Positions 1-9,018 of a stretch of 64,000 bases of DNA are shown piece after piece. The translations under genes and the position numbers were made by a program. Source of the DNA: Neorhizobium galegae (GTDB lineage: Bacteria; Pseudomonadota; Alphaproteobacteria; Rhizobiales; Rhizobiaceae); the NCBI RefSeq assembly GCF_017877055.1, contig NZ_JAGIPG010000001.1, positions 1,364,001 to 1,428,000 of the forward strand. Direction: 5' to 3'. Positions within the stretch are counted from its first letter, which is position 1, and each line of letters opens with the position of its first letter. The notes under the pieces were generated by a model. It was not told the origin of the DNA. It made no database searches and was given only the letters and a program-made list of their open reading frames with translations.

Positions 1-1
1 C

Positions 2-1267
2 GATCCGCTCGTCAACATCTATTCCTATGGCGGCGTCATCTGGCACATGTGCCAGTATTCGATCCCCTTCCTGTTCCTGTTCATGGTTGACGCCTTCCGG
101 GCGATGGACCCGTCGCTTGAGGAATCGAGCCGGATGTGCGGTGCGTCGCGCTGGACGACCTTCCGCAAGATCACCCTGCTCCTGATGCTGCCGGTGCTGA
201 CCAGCTCGTTCATGCTGAGCTTCATCAAGGGCATCGAGACCTTCGAATCGGCGCTGTTCTTCGGCCTGCCCGCAGGCATCAAGGTGATCACCACCGACAT
301 CTACGAGTCGATCAACCACCGCGCGACGCCCGACTACCAGTACGCGACGTCGCTGTCCTTCGCGATCATGGGGCTGATGTTCCTGCTCGTCATCTGGCAG
401 TGGTGGATGCTGCGTGGCAAGAGTTTCCAGACCGTCACGGGCAAGGGGTTTCGCCCGAGCGTCATGGAACTCGGCCCCTGGCGCTGGGTCACCTTCGCCT
501 TCTGTGTGCTGTTCTTCTTCATCACGGTCGTACTGCCGATCGGGCAGCTGATGCTCGGCTCGTTCTTCCGCTTCTTCGGCTTCTACACCTACGACATGCT
601 GACGCTGGAGCACTACAGGGCCGTCTTCGCCAACAGCGAATTCTGGCGGGCGGTGCGCAATACGATGGTGCTCGGCCTGCTCGGCGCCACCGCGACCATG
701 GCGCTCGGCGCGATCGTTGCCTACATCTCGGTGCGGACCCGCTGGCGCGGCCGCAACCTGATCGACAGCATGGCCTGGCTTCCGTGGATGATGCCGGGCA
801 TGGTTCTCGGCGTCGGGTTCCTCTGGGCGTTTGCGATGCTGCCGGGACCGATCCCGATCTACGGCACCATCTGGGCGCTTCTGCTTGCCTATATTGCGCT
901 CGGTACGCCGGTGTCCGTGCGGGTGATGACCGGCGCCTATCACCAGCTTTCCTATGATCTGGAAGAATGTTCGCGGGTTCACGGCGCAACCTGGGCCCAG
1001 ACCATGTGGCGGATCATGGTGGCGCTCGCCTGGCCGGCCTTCGCCGTCGGCTGGGTGCTGACCTTCTTCGGCATCATGCGCGAACTGTCGGCGTCGATCC
1101 TTCTTTATTCGGTGGGATCGGAAACGCTGGCGGTCGTGCTGATGAAGCTCTGGGCCAACGGCAATGCGGAACAGGTGAGCGTCATCGGCCTGATGATGAT
1201 GCTCCTGGTCATCGTGTTCCGCTGGGTGCAGCTCAGCTTCATCAAGGCTCGCATCAGCAAGCTCTGA
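2..1267 (+). CDS. ABC transporter permease, Fbp/polyamine type (5' end outside window)
   Basis: This is the inner-membrane permease of an ABC importer of the iron(III)/polyamine/phosphonate class. The frame is open from base 2 with no plausible start, so the N-terminus lies upstream of the window; 421 codons are visible. It is a long permease with two homologous membrane halves. EAA-type loops, the cytoplasmic contact with the ATPase, are visible near window residues 41-56 (EESSRMCGASRWTTF) and again in the second half (EECSRVHGATWAQTMW). Hydrophobic segments recur throughout. The matching ATPase gene follows 87 bases downstream. The binding-protein gene is presumably upstream of the window. 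The substrate cannot be told from sequence; the neighbouring aromatic genes make an organic anion as possible as a metal. Confidence 0.9.
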   Translation, partial: DPLVNIYSYGGVIWHMCQYSIPFLFLFMVDAFRAMDPSLEESSRMCGASRWTTFRKITLLLMLPVLTSSFMLSFIKGIETFESALFFGLPAGIKVITTDIYESINHRATPDYQYATSLSFAIMGLMFLLVIWQWWMLRGKSFQTVTGKGFRPSVMELGPWRWVTFAFCVLFFFITVVLPIGQLMLGSFFRFFGFYTYDMLTLEHYRAVFANSEFWRAVRNTMVLGLLGATATMALGAIVAYISVRTRWRGRNLIDSMAWLPWMMPGMVLGVGFLWAFAMLPGPIPIYGTIWALLLAYIALGTPVSVRVMTGAYHQLSYDLEECSRVHGATWAQTMWRIMVALAWPAFAVGWVLTFFGIMRELSASILLYSVGSETLAVVLMKLWANGNAEQVSVIGLMMMLLVIVFRWVQLSFIKARISKL

Positions 1268-1354
1268 CCCTGCGCGGCGGTTGCTGCCGCCGCCATATCG
1301 TCAAGTTTTCAATAAGCGGATTTCTGCAATCCGTGTTCGACAAGGAAGAGAAAT

Positions 1355-2449
1355 ATGGCTTCGGTGACGCTCGAAAACGTGAGCCGCATGTATGGCGCGA
1401 TAACCGCCGTGGACAATGTGAACCTGAAGATCAAGAGCGGCGAGTTCGTCACGCTGCTGGGGGCCTCGGGCTGCGGCAAGACGACGACGCTGCGCATGGT
1501 GGCGGGGCTCGAGAAGAATACCGGCGGCCGCATCGCGATCGGCGACAATGTCGTCTCGGATTCGGAGAAGGGCTATTTCGTGCCCTCGGAACGCCGCCGT
1601 CTCGGCATGGTCTTCCAGTCCTACGCGATCTGGCCGCATATGACGGTGTTCGACAATGTCGCCTACCCCTTGCGCATCCGCCGCCGGCCCGACACGGAAG
1701 TCCGGGATCGCGTCATGAACGCACTGCGTCTCGTCGAGATGGAGCAATATGCCGAACGTCCGTCGCCGGCGCTCTCCGGCGGCCAGCAGCAGCGCGTGGC
1801 GATCGCCCGCGCGCTGGTGTTCGAGCCGGAAGTGCTGCTGCTCGACGAGCCGCTCTCCAACCTCGACGCGCGCCTGCGCACCCAGATGGGCGACGATTTC
1901 CGCGCCTTGCAGCAGCGTCTGAAGATCACCGCCCTCTACGTCACCCACGACCAGGCGGAAGCCATGGCGCTGTCCGACCGGGTGGTCGTCATGCATGGCG
2001 GCAAGATCCTGCAGGTCGGCGCGCCGGAAGAGATCTACCGCCGGCCGGAAAACCGGCAGGTCGCCGCCTTCTTCGGAACGCCCAACCTTTTGAACGCGAC
2101 GGTCAAGGACTGCCGTCCGAATGGCGGGCAATATTACAAGCTCTCGGTCGAAGGCCAGGGCTGGTCCGGCGACTGTCATGCGGCAACCGAAATGCCGAAG
2201 GGAGCGGATGTCACCGTCATGGTGCGACCCGAAAACCTGCATGTCCGCGATGCGGGCCAGGTGAACGGCGATCTCTCCTGGTCGGGCGAGGTTTCGCAGG
2301 CGATCTTCCGCGGCTCGCACCGCTCGATCATGGTCAAGACGCCGGCGCAGACGCTGCATGTCGAGGCATCGTCGCTTTCGAACGTCGATATCGGCCGTCC
2401 GGTCACGGTCGCCGCACCCGTGGAGGCCGCCTGGGCCGTGCGCAACTGA
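1355..2449 (+). CDS. ABC transporter ATP-binding protein, FbpC/PotA type
   Basis: This ATPase (364 aa) powers the permease encoded just upstream. The nucleotide-binding domain fills about residues 4-240: Walker A GASGCGKTT near residue 36, Q-loop VFQSYAIWPH, signature LSGGQQQR, Walker B VLLLDEPLSNLD and switch histidine in YVTHDQAEA. The last 120 residues form the TOBE-type regulatory domain usual in MalK/PotA/FbpC relatives (VMVRPENLHV). The start is set by AAGGAAGAG six bases before the ATG. There is no obvious terminator between the permease and this gene, so they are probably one transcript. Specificity is unknown. Confidence 0.95.
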   Translation: MASVTLENVSRMYGAITAVDNVNLKIKSGEFVTLLGASGCGKTTTLRMVAGLEKNTGGRIAIGDNVVSDSEKGYFVPSERRRLGMVFQSYAIWPHMTVFDNVAYPLRIRRRPDTEVRDRVMNALRLVEMEQYAERPSPALSGGQQQRVAIARALVFEPEVLLLDEPLSNLDARLRTQMGDDFRALQQRLKITALYVTHDQAEAMALSDRVVVMHGGKILQVGAPEEIYRRPENRQVAAFFGTPNLLNATVKDCRPNGGQYYKLSVEGQGWSGDCHAATEMPKGADVTVMVRPENLHVRDAGQVNGDLSWSGEVSQAIFRGSHRSIMVKTPAQTLHVEASSLSNVDIGRPVTVAAPVEAAWAVRN

Positions 2450-2498
2450 TCGTTTCGGCTGGCCACGGATATGGAAAACTTGCGTTTTGTCGCAGATA

Positions 2499-2510
2499 TT
2501 CAATATTGAA
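2499..2510. promoter_or_regulatory. 12-bp palindrome upstream of the GntR gene
   Basis: TTCAATATTGAA is a perfect inverted repeat 70 bases before the GntR start. It could be an autoregulatory operator, but it does not resemble the repeated motifs farther downstream. Inference only. Confidence 0.3.
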
Positions 2511-2580
2511 GCGATGTTCCCGCCGGCATGTCTCGTCTGGCGCGATCCGCATTTCGATATGGCGCAGGTGAGGCCCGAGC

Positions 2581-3396
2581 ATGACCACAGGCACCCGAAC
2601 TCAGAATCCTCCCGGGCCTGAGAAGCAGGAGACCCGCCAGCAGCACGTGATCGACAAGCTCAGGACCTGGGCGAGCGACGGCACGATCGACCCGCGCAAG
2701 AAACTCTCCGAATCCGGGCTTGCCGAAGCGCTCGGCGTGTCGCGCACGCCGATCCGGCATGCGCTGGCCGTGCTCGTCGAAGAGGGCGTGCTGCAGCGCG
2801 TCGGCGCCCGCGGATATCGGGTCAGGGCCTACAAGGTGGCCGATGTGATCGAGGCGATCGAGCTGCGCTCGATGATCGAAGGTTATGCGGCCAAGAAGAT
2901 CGCCAGCGAAGGCCCGTCGCCGACGCTGATTGCCGAGCTCAAGGATTGCCTGCGCGAGGGTGACGATATCTTCGAGAACGGCGGCATCGACGATCCGGTC
3001 AACGAGGAACGTTATGCGGTGATGAACCTGCGTTTCCACACGCTGATCATCGAGGCCGCCGGTGGAAATCTCCTGCACCAGCTTACCAGCCTTTTCGACC
3101 GCGTGCCCTTCGGCGCCCCGGATTCGATCCGCTTCGACAACATCACCCGCAAGGAGCGGGCGCAGCACCTGCATTATGCGCACTGGCAGCACCATCACAT
3201 GGTCTCGGCGCTGATCGCCCGCGACGGTGCCCGTGCCGAAAGCCTTTTTCGCGAGCATGGGGAAGGCGTGAAGATCAGCCTCGGCATCAGCAAGGGGCTT
3301 TTTGCGATCGACGGTTCGCGCATCCTGCCGATCTTCGACCTCGACAGTCCGGCAGGCCATATCAACGGCCTGATGCAGGACGAAAACGAAGACTAG
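2581..3396 (+). CDS. GntR-family transcriptional regulator, FCD (FadR) subfamily
   Basis: This 271-aa DNA-binding regulator has an N-terminal winged helix-turn-helix at about residues 20-90 (LAEALGVSRTPIRHAL, then LVEEGVLQRVGARGYRV) and an all-helical FCD ligand-binding domain at about 95-235. The histidine-containing motifs expected of a metal-binding FCD pocket are visible (NLRFHTLIIEAAG, and HWQHHHMVSALIARDG). FCD regulators usually respond to small carboxylates and act as repressors. It sits between an ABC transporter and a LigM-like demethylase, so an aromatic acid is a reasonable ligand. The known regulator VanR of vanillate genes is in the same subfamily, but I cannot show orthology. 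It is the best candidate to bind the repeated motif described at 3427-3596 and 6838-7037. Confidence 0.92.
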   Translation: MTTGTRTQNPPGPEKQETRQQHVIDKLRTWASDGTIDPRKKLSESGLAEALGVSRTPIRHALAVLVEEGVLQRVGARGYRVRAYKVADVIEAIELRSMIEGYAAKKIASEGPSPTLIAELKDCLREGDDIFENGGIDDPVNEERYAVMNLRFHTLIIEAAGGNLLHQLTSLFDRVPFGAPDSIRFDNITRKERAQHLHYAHWQHHHMVSALIARDGARAESLFREHGEGVKISLGISKGLFAIDGSRILPIFDLDSPAGHINGLMQDENED

Positions 3397-3426
3397 GCCC
3401 ACGTACCGGCGCATAGAGATTCCCGT

Positions 3427-3438
3427 TTGGGATCCCAA
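3427..3438. promoter_or_regulatory. Perfect palindrome TTGGGATCCCAA, candidate GntR operator
   Basis: A perfect 12-bp inverted repeat lies between the GntR gene and the LigM-like gene. Its half-site ATCCCAA recurs at 3587-3593 and 6840-6846. It resembles in design the VanR operator ATTGGATCCAAT that I recall from Caulobacter. Binding by the GntR protein at 2581-3396 is an inference. Confidence 0.45.
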
Positions 3439-3582
3439 GTTATCGAATTTCCCGTTAATGGGCGCTAATCCGGGTCCCGTTGGTTTTTCCGCACTGCATC
3501 AATTATTACCCATATATTATAGAAACAGCGCAATTCTAATAGGCTGTTGTGGCGCTTTTCGTCGATCGGCCCAATATGGGTA

Positions 3583-3596
3583 TTGTATCCCAAAAT
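3583..3596 (+). promoter_or_regulatory. Repeated motif TTGTATCCCAAAAT (copy 1)
   Basis: This 14-mer occurs again, with one C-to-T change, at 7024-7037 in front of the FAD oxidase and TRAP genes. It lies 217 bases before the LigM-like start. Two near-identical 14-mers in two neighbouring promoter regions suggest a shared regulator. Confidence 0.4.
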
Positions 3597-3812
3597 CGAT
3601 TGCTCTATGAATTGCTTCGACCGGGAGGAGGCCTCGATTTCCGCCAAGCCGTCGAGGCGAGGTTCGAGAACCGGGCTGTTCAGGGGAGATGGCGGGAGGA
3701 GACCGCTGACCCTCAATTGCATGAGACATCTTGAGACGATGCATACCGTATCCCGAATGCGTTTTCCGTTGGGGGCGACATGCAGGAGAGCAACCGAGGG
3801 AAGGTTAAGTAA

Positions 3813-5219
3813 ATGGCTAAGAATCTGACCCAGATCCTGAAAGAAAAGGGCAATACTGTCGAGATGCTGCGCAATTCGCGCATCGGCATGTATATCTATC
3901 CGGTCGTCGCACCGGAATTTTCGAACTGGCGCACCGAGCAGATGGCATGGCGCCATTCGGCGGTCCTGTTCGACCAGTCCCACCACATGGACGAGCTGAT
4001 CGTCGAAGGCCCGGACGCCGCCAAGTTCCTGGAAAGCCTGGCGATCAACAGCTTTGCCAATTTCGGCGTCGACCGCGCCAAGCACTATGTTCCGGTGACG
4101 CCTGCCGGACATGTCATCGGCGACATGATCATCTTCCGTGAGCGTGATGACAAGTTCGTGCTCGTCGGCCGTGCGCCGACCGCCAACTGGCTCCGTTACA
4201 ACGCGTCGCTGGGCAAGCATGACGTCAAGCTCACCCACGATCCGCGTTCGCCTTCGCGCCCGGATGGCAAGGAAGTCAATCGCGTTCACTACCGCTTCCA
4301 GATCCAGGGTCCGGACGCTCCGAAGATCTTCGAAAAGATGAACGGCGGCCCGATCCCCGAGATCAAGTTCTTCCATGTCGACTGGATCAATATCGGCTCC
4401 AAGAAGGTCCAGGCCCTTCGCCACGGCATGGCCGGCGCTCCCGGCCTCGAAGTCTGGGGTCCCTATGCCGAGAAGGACGAGGTCCGCGAGATCATCGTCA
4501 AGGCCGCAAAGGATGCCGGCGTCGACCTCTATCTCGTCGGTGCGCGCGCATACTCGACCAACACGCTGGAATCCGGCTGGATTCCGTCACCGCTGCCGGG
4601 CATCTACACCGGCGCCGAACTGCAGGGCTATCGCGACTGGCTGACGGAAGACAGCTATGAGGCGACCGGCTCGATCGGCGGCAGCCTCGTCTCCGACAAT
4701 ATCGAAGACTACTACGTCAATCCGTACGAACTCGGTTACGGCATCTACATCAAATTCGACCACGACTTCGTCGGCCGCGAGGCCCTCGAAAAGATGAAGG
4801 GTCAGCCGCAGCGCAAGAAGGTCACCTTCGAGTGGAACGCGGAAGACGTGATGAAGGTCATCGCCTCGAACTTCGTTCCCGGCGGCGAAGCCTACAAGTG
4901 GATCGACCTGCCGCAGCCGAACTATGCATCATCCAGCGCCGACAAGATCATGCATGGCGACAAGGTGGTCGGCATGTCGATGTTCAACGGCTACAGCTAC
5001 AACGAACGCTGCATGCTGTCGCTCGGCATCGTCGATGCCGACGTCCAGGAAGGCGACGTTCTGACGCTCATCTGGGGCGAACCGAACGGCGGCACGGCCA
5101 AGACCTCGATCGAAAAGGGCCACAAGCAGACCGAGATCCGCGTCCGCGTTTCGCCCACCCCCTATGCGGCCGAAGCCCGCGAAAACTATGCCGAAAGCTG
5201 GCGCACCAAGAAGGTCTGA
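3813..5219 (+). CDS. ligM: Tetrahydrofolate-dependent aromatic O-demethylase, LigM-like (GcvT fold)
   Basis: This 468-aa protein belongs to the GcvT aminomethyltransferase fold. It closely resembles Sphingobium LigM (vanillate/3-O-methylgallate O-demethylase, about 470 aa) as I recall it: the N-terminus GNTVEMLRNSRIG, YPVVAPEFSNWRTEQ, the block LRHGMAGAPGLEVWGPY, NTLESGWIPSPLP and SNIEDYYVNPYE are shared. LigM moves a methyl group from an aryl methyl ether to tetrahydrofolate in the cytoplasm, giving 5-methyl-THF and a phenol. No oxygenase partner is needed. The length is normal for the family. The start is the ATG after AGGGAAGG-like sequence; a hairpin terminator follows, so the gene is probably monocistronic. 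The actual substrate (vanillate, syringate, methylgallate or another) is not settled by sequence. Confidence 0.82.
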   Translation: MAKNLTQILKEKGNTVEMLRNSRIGMYIYPVVAPEFSNWRTEQMAWRHSAVLFDQSHHMDELIVEGPDAAKFLESLAINSFANFGVDRAKHYVPVTPAGHVIGDMIIFRERDDKFVLVGRAPTANWLRYNASLGKHDVKLTHDPRSPSRPDGKEVNRVHYRFQIQGPDAPKIFEKMNGGPIPEIKFFHVDWINIGSKKVQALRHGMAGAPGLEVWGPYAEKDEVREIIVKAAKDAGVDLYLVGARAYSTNTLESGWIPSPLPGIYTGAELQGYRDWLTEDSYEATGSIGGSLVSDNIEDYYVNPYELGYGIYIKFDHDFVGREALEKMKGQPQRKKVTFEWNAEDVMKVIASNFVPGGEAYKWIDLPQPNYASSSADKIMHGDKVVGMSMFNGYSYNERCMLSLGIVDADVQEGDVLTLIWGEPNGGTAKTSIEKGHKQTEIRVRVSPTPYAAEARENYAESWRTKKV

Positions 5220-5243
5220 TATCCTCCCAGGATGTTGCATGAG

Positions 5244-5268
5244 AACGGCGCCTCCGGGCGCCGTTTTT
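5244..5268 (+). terminator. Rho-independent terminator after the LigM-like gene
   Basis: AACGGCGCC and GGCGCCGTT form a nine-base-pair stem with a four-base loop, followed by five T. It ends the plus-strand demethylase gene before the convergent FAD oxidase. Confidence 0.85.
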
Positions 5269-5308
5269 CGTTTGGCTTCGGCGATGAGCGACAGTTGCTC
5301 CCCCGTTT

Positions 5309-6697
5309 TCAGCCAGAATCCCCCATCTTGCCCGGGTTCATGATCCCCAGCGGATCCAGTGCCTTCTTGATCTTCTTCATCACATCCACCGCCTTGCCGT
5401 GCTCCTTGCGCATGAACTTGAGCTTGGCGATGCCGATGCCGTGTTCGCCGCTGGCCGTTCCGCCGACGGCGAGCGCCCGTTCGACGACGCGGTCGGCCAT
5501 CTCGTCGGCCTCCTTCAGATGCTCCGGATTATTTGGATCGATCAGATAGGCGGTGTGGAAATTGCCGTCGCCGACATGGCCGATGATCTGGCCCTTCAGC
5601 GACGAGGCGTCGATATCGGCGCGGGCGGCGACGATGCTTTCGGCAAGCCTGGAGATCGGTACGCAGATATCGCCGGTATAGAGTTCGTAGCCGGGAATGA
5701 TCGCCTTGGTCGCCCAATAGAGATCGTGGCGGGCCTGCCAGATTTTGGCGCGTTCGTCGGCGTCCGCGGTCCAGCGGAAGGAGATCGCGTCATGGCCCCT
5801 GGTGATCTCCTCGGCGAGCTGCGCCTGTTCCTTCACCCAGGCCTCGGTGCCGTGGAACTCGAAGAACAGGGTGGGGGCGACCGGCAGGTCGAGCTTGGAA
5901 TAGTTGTTGGTCGAGGCGATTGCCACCTCGTCCAGGAATTCGACGCGGGCGACCGGGATGCCATATTGCACCGCCTCGATCACCGCTTCCACGGCGTTGG
6001 CGACCGTTGGAAAGGAGCAGATCGCCGATGAAACGGCCTCCGGGATCGGATGCAGGCGGACCGTCAATTCGGTGATGACGCCGAGCGTGCCCTCCGAGCC
6101 GACGAAGAGATGCGTCAGGTCGTAGCCGGACGAGGATTTTCGCGCCCGCGAGCCGGTCTGGATGGCCTCGCCATCGGGTGTCACCACCCGGAGAGCCAGC
6201 ACGTTTTCGCGCATCGTGCCGTAGCGGACCGAGGTGGTGCCGCTGCCGCGGGTGGAGGCCATGCCGCCGATCGAGGCGTCGGCGCCGGGGTCCACCGAGA
6301 ACATCAGGCCGGTTTCGCGCAGGTCCACATTCAGCTGCTTGCGGGTGACGCCGGGCTGCACGACGGCGAGCAGATCTTCCGTCCGGATCTCGACGATCCT
6401 GTTCATCTCACGGGTGTCCAGCGAAATGCCGCCGCGGATCGGGATGGTGTGGCCCTCCATCGAAGATCCCGCGCCGAAGGGCACGACCGGAACGCCATGC
6501 GCAGCACATGCCGAGACGATCGCCTGGACCTCCTCTTCGGTGCGCGGAAAGACGACGGCGTCGGGCAGGTATGGCTCGAGCCGCGACGTGTCGTGGCTGT
6601 GATGCTCTCGAACGGAAGCCGAGGTCACGAGCCTGTCGCCGAGAATGCCCTTAAGTTTCGCAATCGCCTGACCGACCGGCGTGACGAGATCATCCAT
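5309..6697 (-). CDS. FAD-linked 2-hydroxyacid dehydrogenase (GlcD / D-lactate dehydrogenase family)
   Basis: This 462-aa flavoprotein has an N-terminal PCMH-type FAD domain (about residues 35-215: PFGAGSSMEGHT, DPGADASIGGMASTRGSGT, GSEGTLGVITELTVRLHP) and a C-terminal cap with GHVGDGNFH and GEHGIGIAKL, the metal and substrate motifs of D-lactate dehydrogenase (cytochrome) and GlcD. Family members oxidise D-2-hydroxyacids to 2-oxoacids and pass electrons to a quinone or cytochrome. The ATG at 6697 is chosen over an upstream ATG because GGGAGG stands seven bases before it. It lies beside a TRAP importer and close to a benzoylformate decarboxylase, so a D-mandelate-type substrate is possible; D-lactate or glycolate cannot be excluded. 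Confidence 0.88.
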   Translation of the reverse strand: MDDLVTPVGQAIAKLKGILGDRLVTSASVREHHSHDTSRLEPYLPDAVVFPRTEEEVQAIVSACAAHGVPVVPFGAGSSMEGHTIPIRGGISLDTREMNRIVEIRTEDLLAVVQPGVTRKQLNVDLRETGLMFSVDPGADASIGGMASTRGSGTTSVRYGTMRENVLALRVVTPDGEAIQTGSRARKSSSGYDLTHLFVGSEGTLGVITELTVRLHPIPEAVSSAICSFPTVANAVEAVIEAVQYGIPVARVEFLDEVAIASTNNYSKLDLPVAPTLFFEFHGTEAWVKEQAQLAEEITRGHDAISFRWTADADERAKIWQARHDLYWATKAIIPGYELYTGDICVPISRLAESIVAARADIDASSLKGQIIGHVGDGNFHTAYLIDPNNPEHLKEADEMADRVVERALAVGGTASGEHGIGIAKLKFMRKEHGKAVDVMKKIKKALDPLGIMNPGKMGDSG

Positions 6698-7424
6698 TTT
6701 TTCTTCCTCCCTGATGCCGCAATGACGACTTGAAATGATCGTGCCCAAAGCTCGATCGCGTACGGATCCAGAGCAACCAGGGCCGGAAATCCCGGCGCGT
6801 CCCGGCGTTTCCGCGAACGGTTTTGGACGCCGATAGCGTATCCCAACCGATCGGCCGGCAGTTTCTCCCGGCCGAACATTCCCTCCTTCAGATCAGCGTC
6901 TCCCACCCCGCCTTGCTGGCGCATTCATCCTGCCGTGTATGCACGAAGTGCCGCCGCGACATTCTAGCCGGTTTGAGCCGCGGTTGAAGTGCCTATCGGA
7001 AAAATCTCAGGCACCCTGACTTTTTGTATCCTAAAATGAAATGGAAGCTTGTCGTTCCAGCCTGGATGTGTTGAAATTCGAATGTTCGGGTAGGCGATGT
7101 CGGGAGGATGGCGTCGCCTTGGGAGACCGGACATGGGAGGAAGTTGATGTATACACAACTGGCCGGGACAGTTGCATCTGCCACACACATGGCGGGTTCG
7201 GTTTCGGCTGCGGAGATGACGCGCGGCCGCGTCGCCGCCGACCTTTCGGCGCATCTTTTGCCGGCTGTTTTTTACGCCCCGCTATTGCGTCTCTTCACGG
7301 AATTTCCATCGACTTTGCCGATCCGCCCGGGACTTCAACTCTCCGGGTGGGTTGACCGCGATATTCGCCGGCCGGAACGGGGAGGGAGCCCCGCCGGCCT
7401 CTGATCTCAAAGGGAGGAGAACGC
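6698..7424. other. 727-bp divergent intergenic region between FAD oxidase and TRAP genes
   Basis: No credible gene is seen; the small frames here lack ribosome sites and family features. It separates two divergent transcripts. Contained motifs: GTATCCCAA at 6838-6846, TTGTATCCTAAAAT at 7024-7037 and the palindrome TGTATACA at 7148-7155. Confidence 0.55.
7024..7037 (+). promoter_or_regulatory. Repeated motif TTGTATCCTAAAAT (copy 2)
   Basis: This matches 13 of 14 bases of the motif at 3583-3596. A shorter copy, GTATCCCAA, lies at 6838-6846 in the same divergent region. It could place the FAD oxidase and TRAP genes under the same regulator as the LigM-like gene. Inference. Confidence 0.4.
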
Positions 7425-8444
7425 ATGAAACTGAAGGCATTGCTCGCTTCGGCCTGCCTCGCGGCGCTGACCGCGCCCGCTCACGCCGCCGACGTGGAAC
7501 TGACGTTGTCGCACTGGGTCCCCGCCACCCATGCGCTGCAGCCGGGCGGGATGGAGCCCTGGGCGAAATCGATCAAGGAAGCGTCCGGCGGGCGCATCAA
7601 TATCACCATTTACCCGGCCTCTCAGCTCGGTGCCGCGCCCGACCACTACGACATGGCGCGCGACGGCATCGTCGATATCGGCTTCATCAATCCGGGTTAT
7701 CAGCCAGGGCGCTTCCCAATCATCGCGGCGGGCGAAATTCCCTTCCTGATCGCCAATGCCAAGGGCGGATCGCGGGCGCTCGACGAATGGTATGGGCAGT
7801 ACGCCCAGAAGGAAATGAAGGACGTCTACGTGTGCATGGTGCACGTGCATGACCCGGGAACGCTGCATGGCGTCAAGGGGCCGATCCAGGTTCCTGCCGA
7901 CCTGAAGGGCAAGAACATCCGCCCGGCGCACGCGACCATGGCCCGCATGGTGAGCTCGCTCGGCGCCGCATCGGTGCAGGTGCCGGCGGGCGAAATGCGC
8001 GAACTGATCTCCAAGGGAGGCGCCGACATGACCGCCTCGCCCTGGAATTCGATCTATACGTTCGGTTTGCAGGACGTGACAAAACATCATCTCGACCTGC
8101 CGTTCTATGCCACGACCTTCGCCTTCGTGATGAACAAGGCCAAGATCGACGGGCTAACCGCTGCCGACCGCAAGGTGATCGACGATCACTGCACGCCCGA
8201 ATGGGCCGAGAAGATGGCCAGCAAATGGGCGGACGCCGAAGCGGCCGGGCGCCAGAAGATGATCGATGCCGGCGGTCACACCCTCTACAAGCCGACCCCG
8301 GACGAGGTGGGCCTCTGGAAAAAGGCGACGGCTTCGCTGCAAGGCGAATGGGAGACCGCAGCCACCAAGGCCGGCATTGACGCGAAGGCGGCCTGGGCGA
8401 GCCTGCAGGAGACACTCAAGAAATACGGCGCCGACGTGAAATAG
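7425..8444 (+). CDS. TRAP transporter substrate-binding protein (DctP family)
   Basis: This periplasmic binding protein (339 aa) starts with a clear Sec signal peptide (MKLKALLASACLAALTAPAHA, cut about residue 22). The mature part follows the DctP pattern: TLSHWVPATHA at the start, YPASQLGAAPDHYDMARDGIVDIGF in the first lobe and the K-IRPAH...M box near residue 165. TRAP receptors bind organic anions through a conserved arginine. GGGAGGAG sits six bases before the ATG. The two membrane subunits follow directly. The neighbours suggest an aromatic or hydroxy acid as cargo, but sequence alone does not show it. Confidence 0.93.
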   Translation: MKLKALLASACLAALTAPAHAADVELTLSHWVPATHALQPGGMEPWAKSIKEASGGRINITIYPASQLGAAPDHYDMARDGIVDIGFINPGYQPGRFPIIAAGEIPFLIANAKGGSRALDEWYGQYAQKEMKDVYVCMVHVHDPGTLHGVKGPIQVPADLKGKNIRPAHATMARMVSSLGAASVQVPAGEMRELISKGGADMTASPWNSIYTFGLQDVTKHHLDLPFYATTFAFVMNKAKIDGLTAADRKVIDDHCTPEWAEKMASKWADAEAAGRQKMIDAGGHTLYKPTPDEVGLWKKATASLQGEWETAATKAGIDAKAAWASLQETLKKYGADVK

Positions 8445-8517
8445 CGCGTGCGGGACCGTTCGCAGGCGGGTGCTGTCGCGGCGCCCGCCGTTTCCATCCG
8501 TCCATCGAGTGCTATCC

Positions 8518-9018
8518 ATGAACCGCTATCTGGAACGCTTCAGCGACCTGGTCGATCTTGTGGCAGGCATCCTGCTGGGGCTGTGTACCATCCTGATCGT
8601 CGCGTCCACCGTTGGCCGCTATGTCTTCGCGTGGCCGATACCCGATTCCTTCGACGTTTCGCGCTATCTGATCGGCGCCTGCATCATGTGGGGCCTGGCG
8701 TCGCTCGGCTATCGCGGCGGGCATATCGCAGTCGACCTGCTCTACGAGCCGATGGGGCCGCGGGGGCGCCGCGTCCTCAATTTCATCGCCTGGGCGCTGC
8801 TCCTCGCCTTCACGGCCATGCTTGCTTACATGATGTTCTTCCGCCTCGCCAGCGCCTATCGGAGCAATGAAGCGACGTTCGATCTGCGCATCCCCGTCTG
8901 GCCATTGATCGGACTGATCTGGCTCGGCTGCGCATCGGCCGTGGTCACTACCGCGATCTCGCCTTTCGTTCGGCGCGAACCTGAAGACATCGATCCGCTC
9001 GAGGGCCATGGCGTATGA
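8518..9018 (+). CDS. TRAP transporter small permease (DctQ family)
   Basis: This 166-aa inner-membrane protein has four hydrophobic segments and the family pattern FDVSRYLIGACIMWGLASLGYRGGHIAVDLL in its first half, with the RGGHI signature of DctQ proteins. I take the ATG at 8518 (MNRYLERF) rather than an upstream frame extension because it begins the conserved region and gives the usual length. Its last four bases overlap the next start (ATGA), so translation of the two permease subunits is coupled. Confidence 0.9.
   Translation: MNRYLERFSDLVDLVAGILLGLCTILIVASTVGRYVFAWPIPDSFDVSRYLIGACIMWGLASLGYRGGHIAVDLLYEPMGPRGRRVLNFIAWALLLAFTAMLAYMMFFRLASAYRSNEATFDLRIPVWPLIGLIWLGCASAVVTTAISPFVRREPEDIDPLEGHGV

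Larger units (their letters stand above)
3397..3812. other. 416-bp gene-free leader of the LigM-like gene
   Basis: I see no credible gene here. The stretch is AT-richer than its neighbours around 3490-3600. It holds the palindrome TTGGGATCCCAA and the repeated motif TTGTATCCCAAAAT, listed separately, plus a degenerate copy GTATCCCGA at 3748-3756. It most likely carries the promoter and operators of the demethylase gene. Confidence 0.6.

Noticed and set aside
1301..2503. Minus-strand frame of 400 codons opposite the first ABC ATPase
   Set aside because: Antisense shadow of a gene with all ATPase motifs.
7148..7155. TGTATACA palindrome as a GntR operator
   Set aside because: Eight bases only, not repeated elsewhere in the regulatory regions; kept as a remark.
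7108..7404. Possible 98-codon gene before the TRAP receptor
   Set aside because: No convincing ribosome site, no recognisable features, and it ends where the leader of the receptor gene begins.
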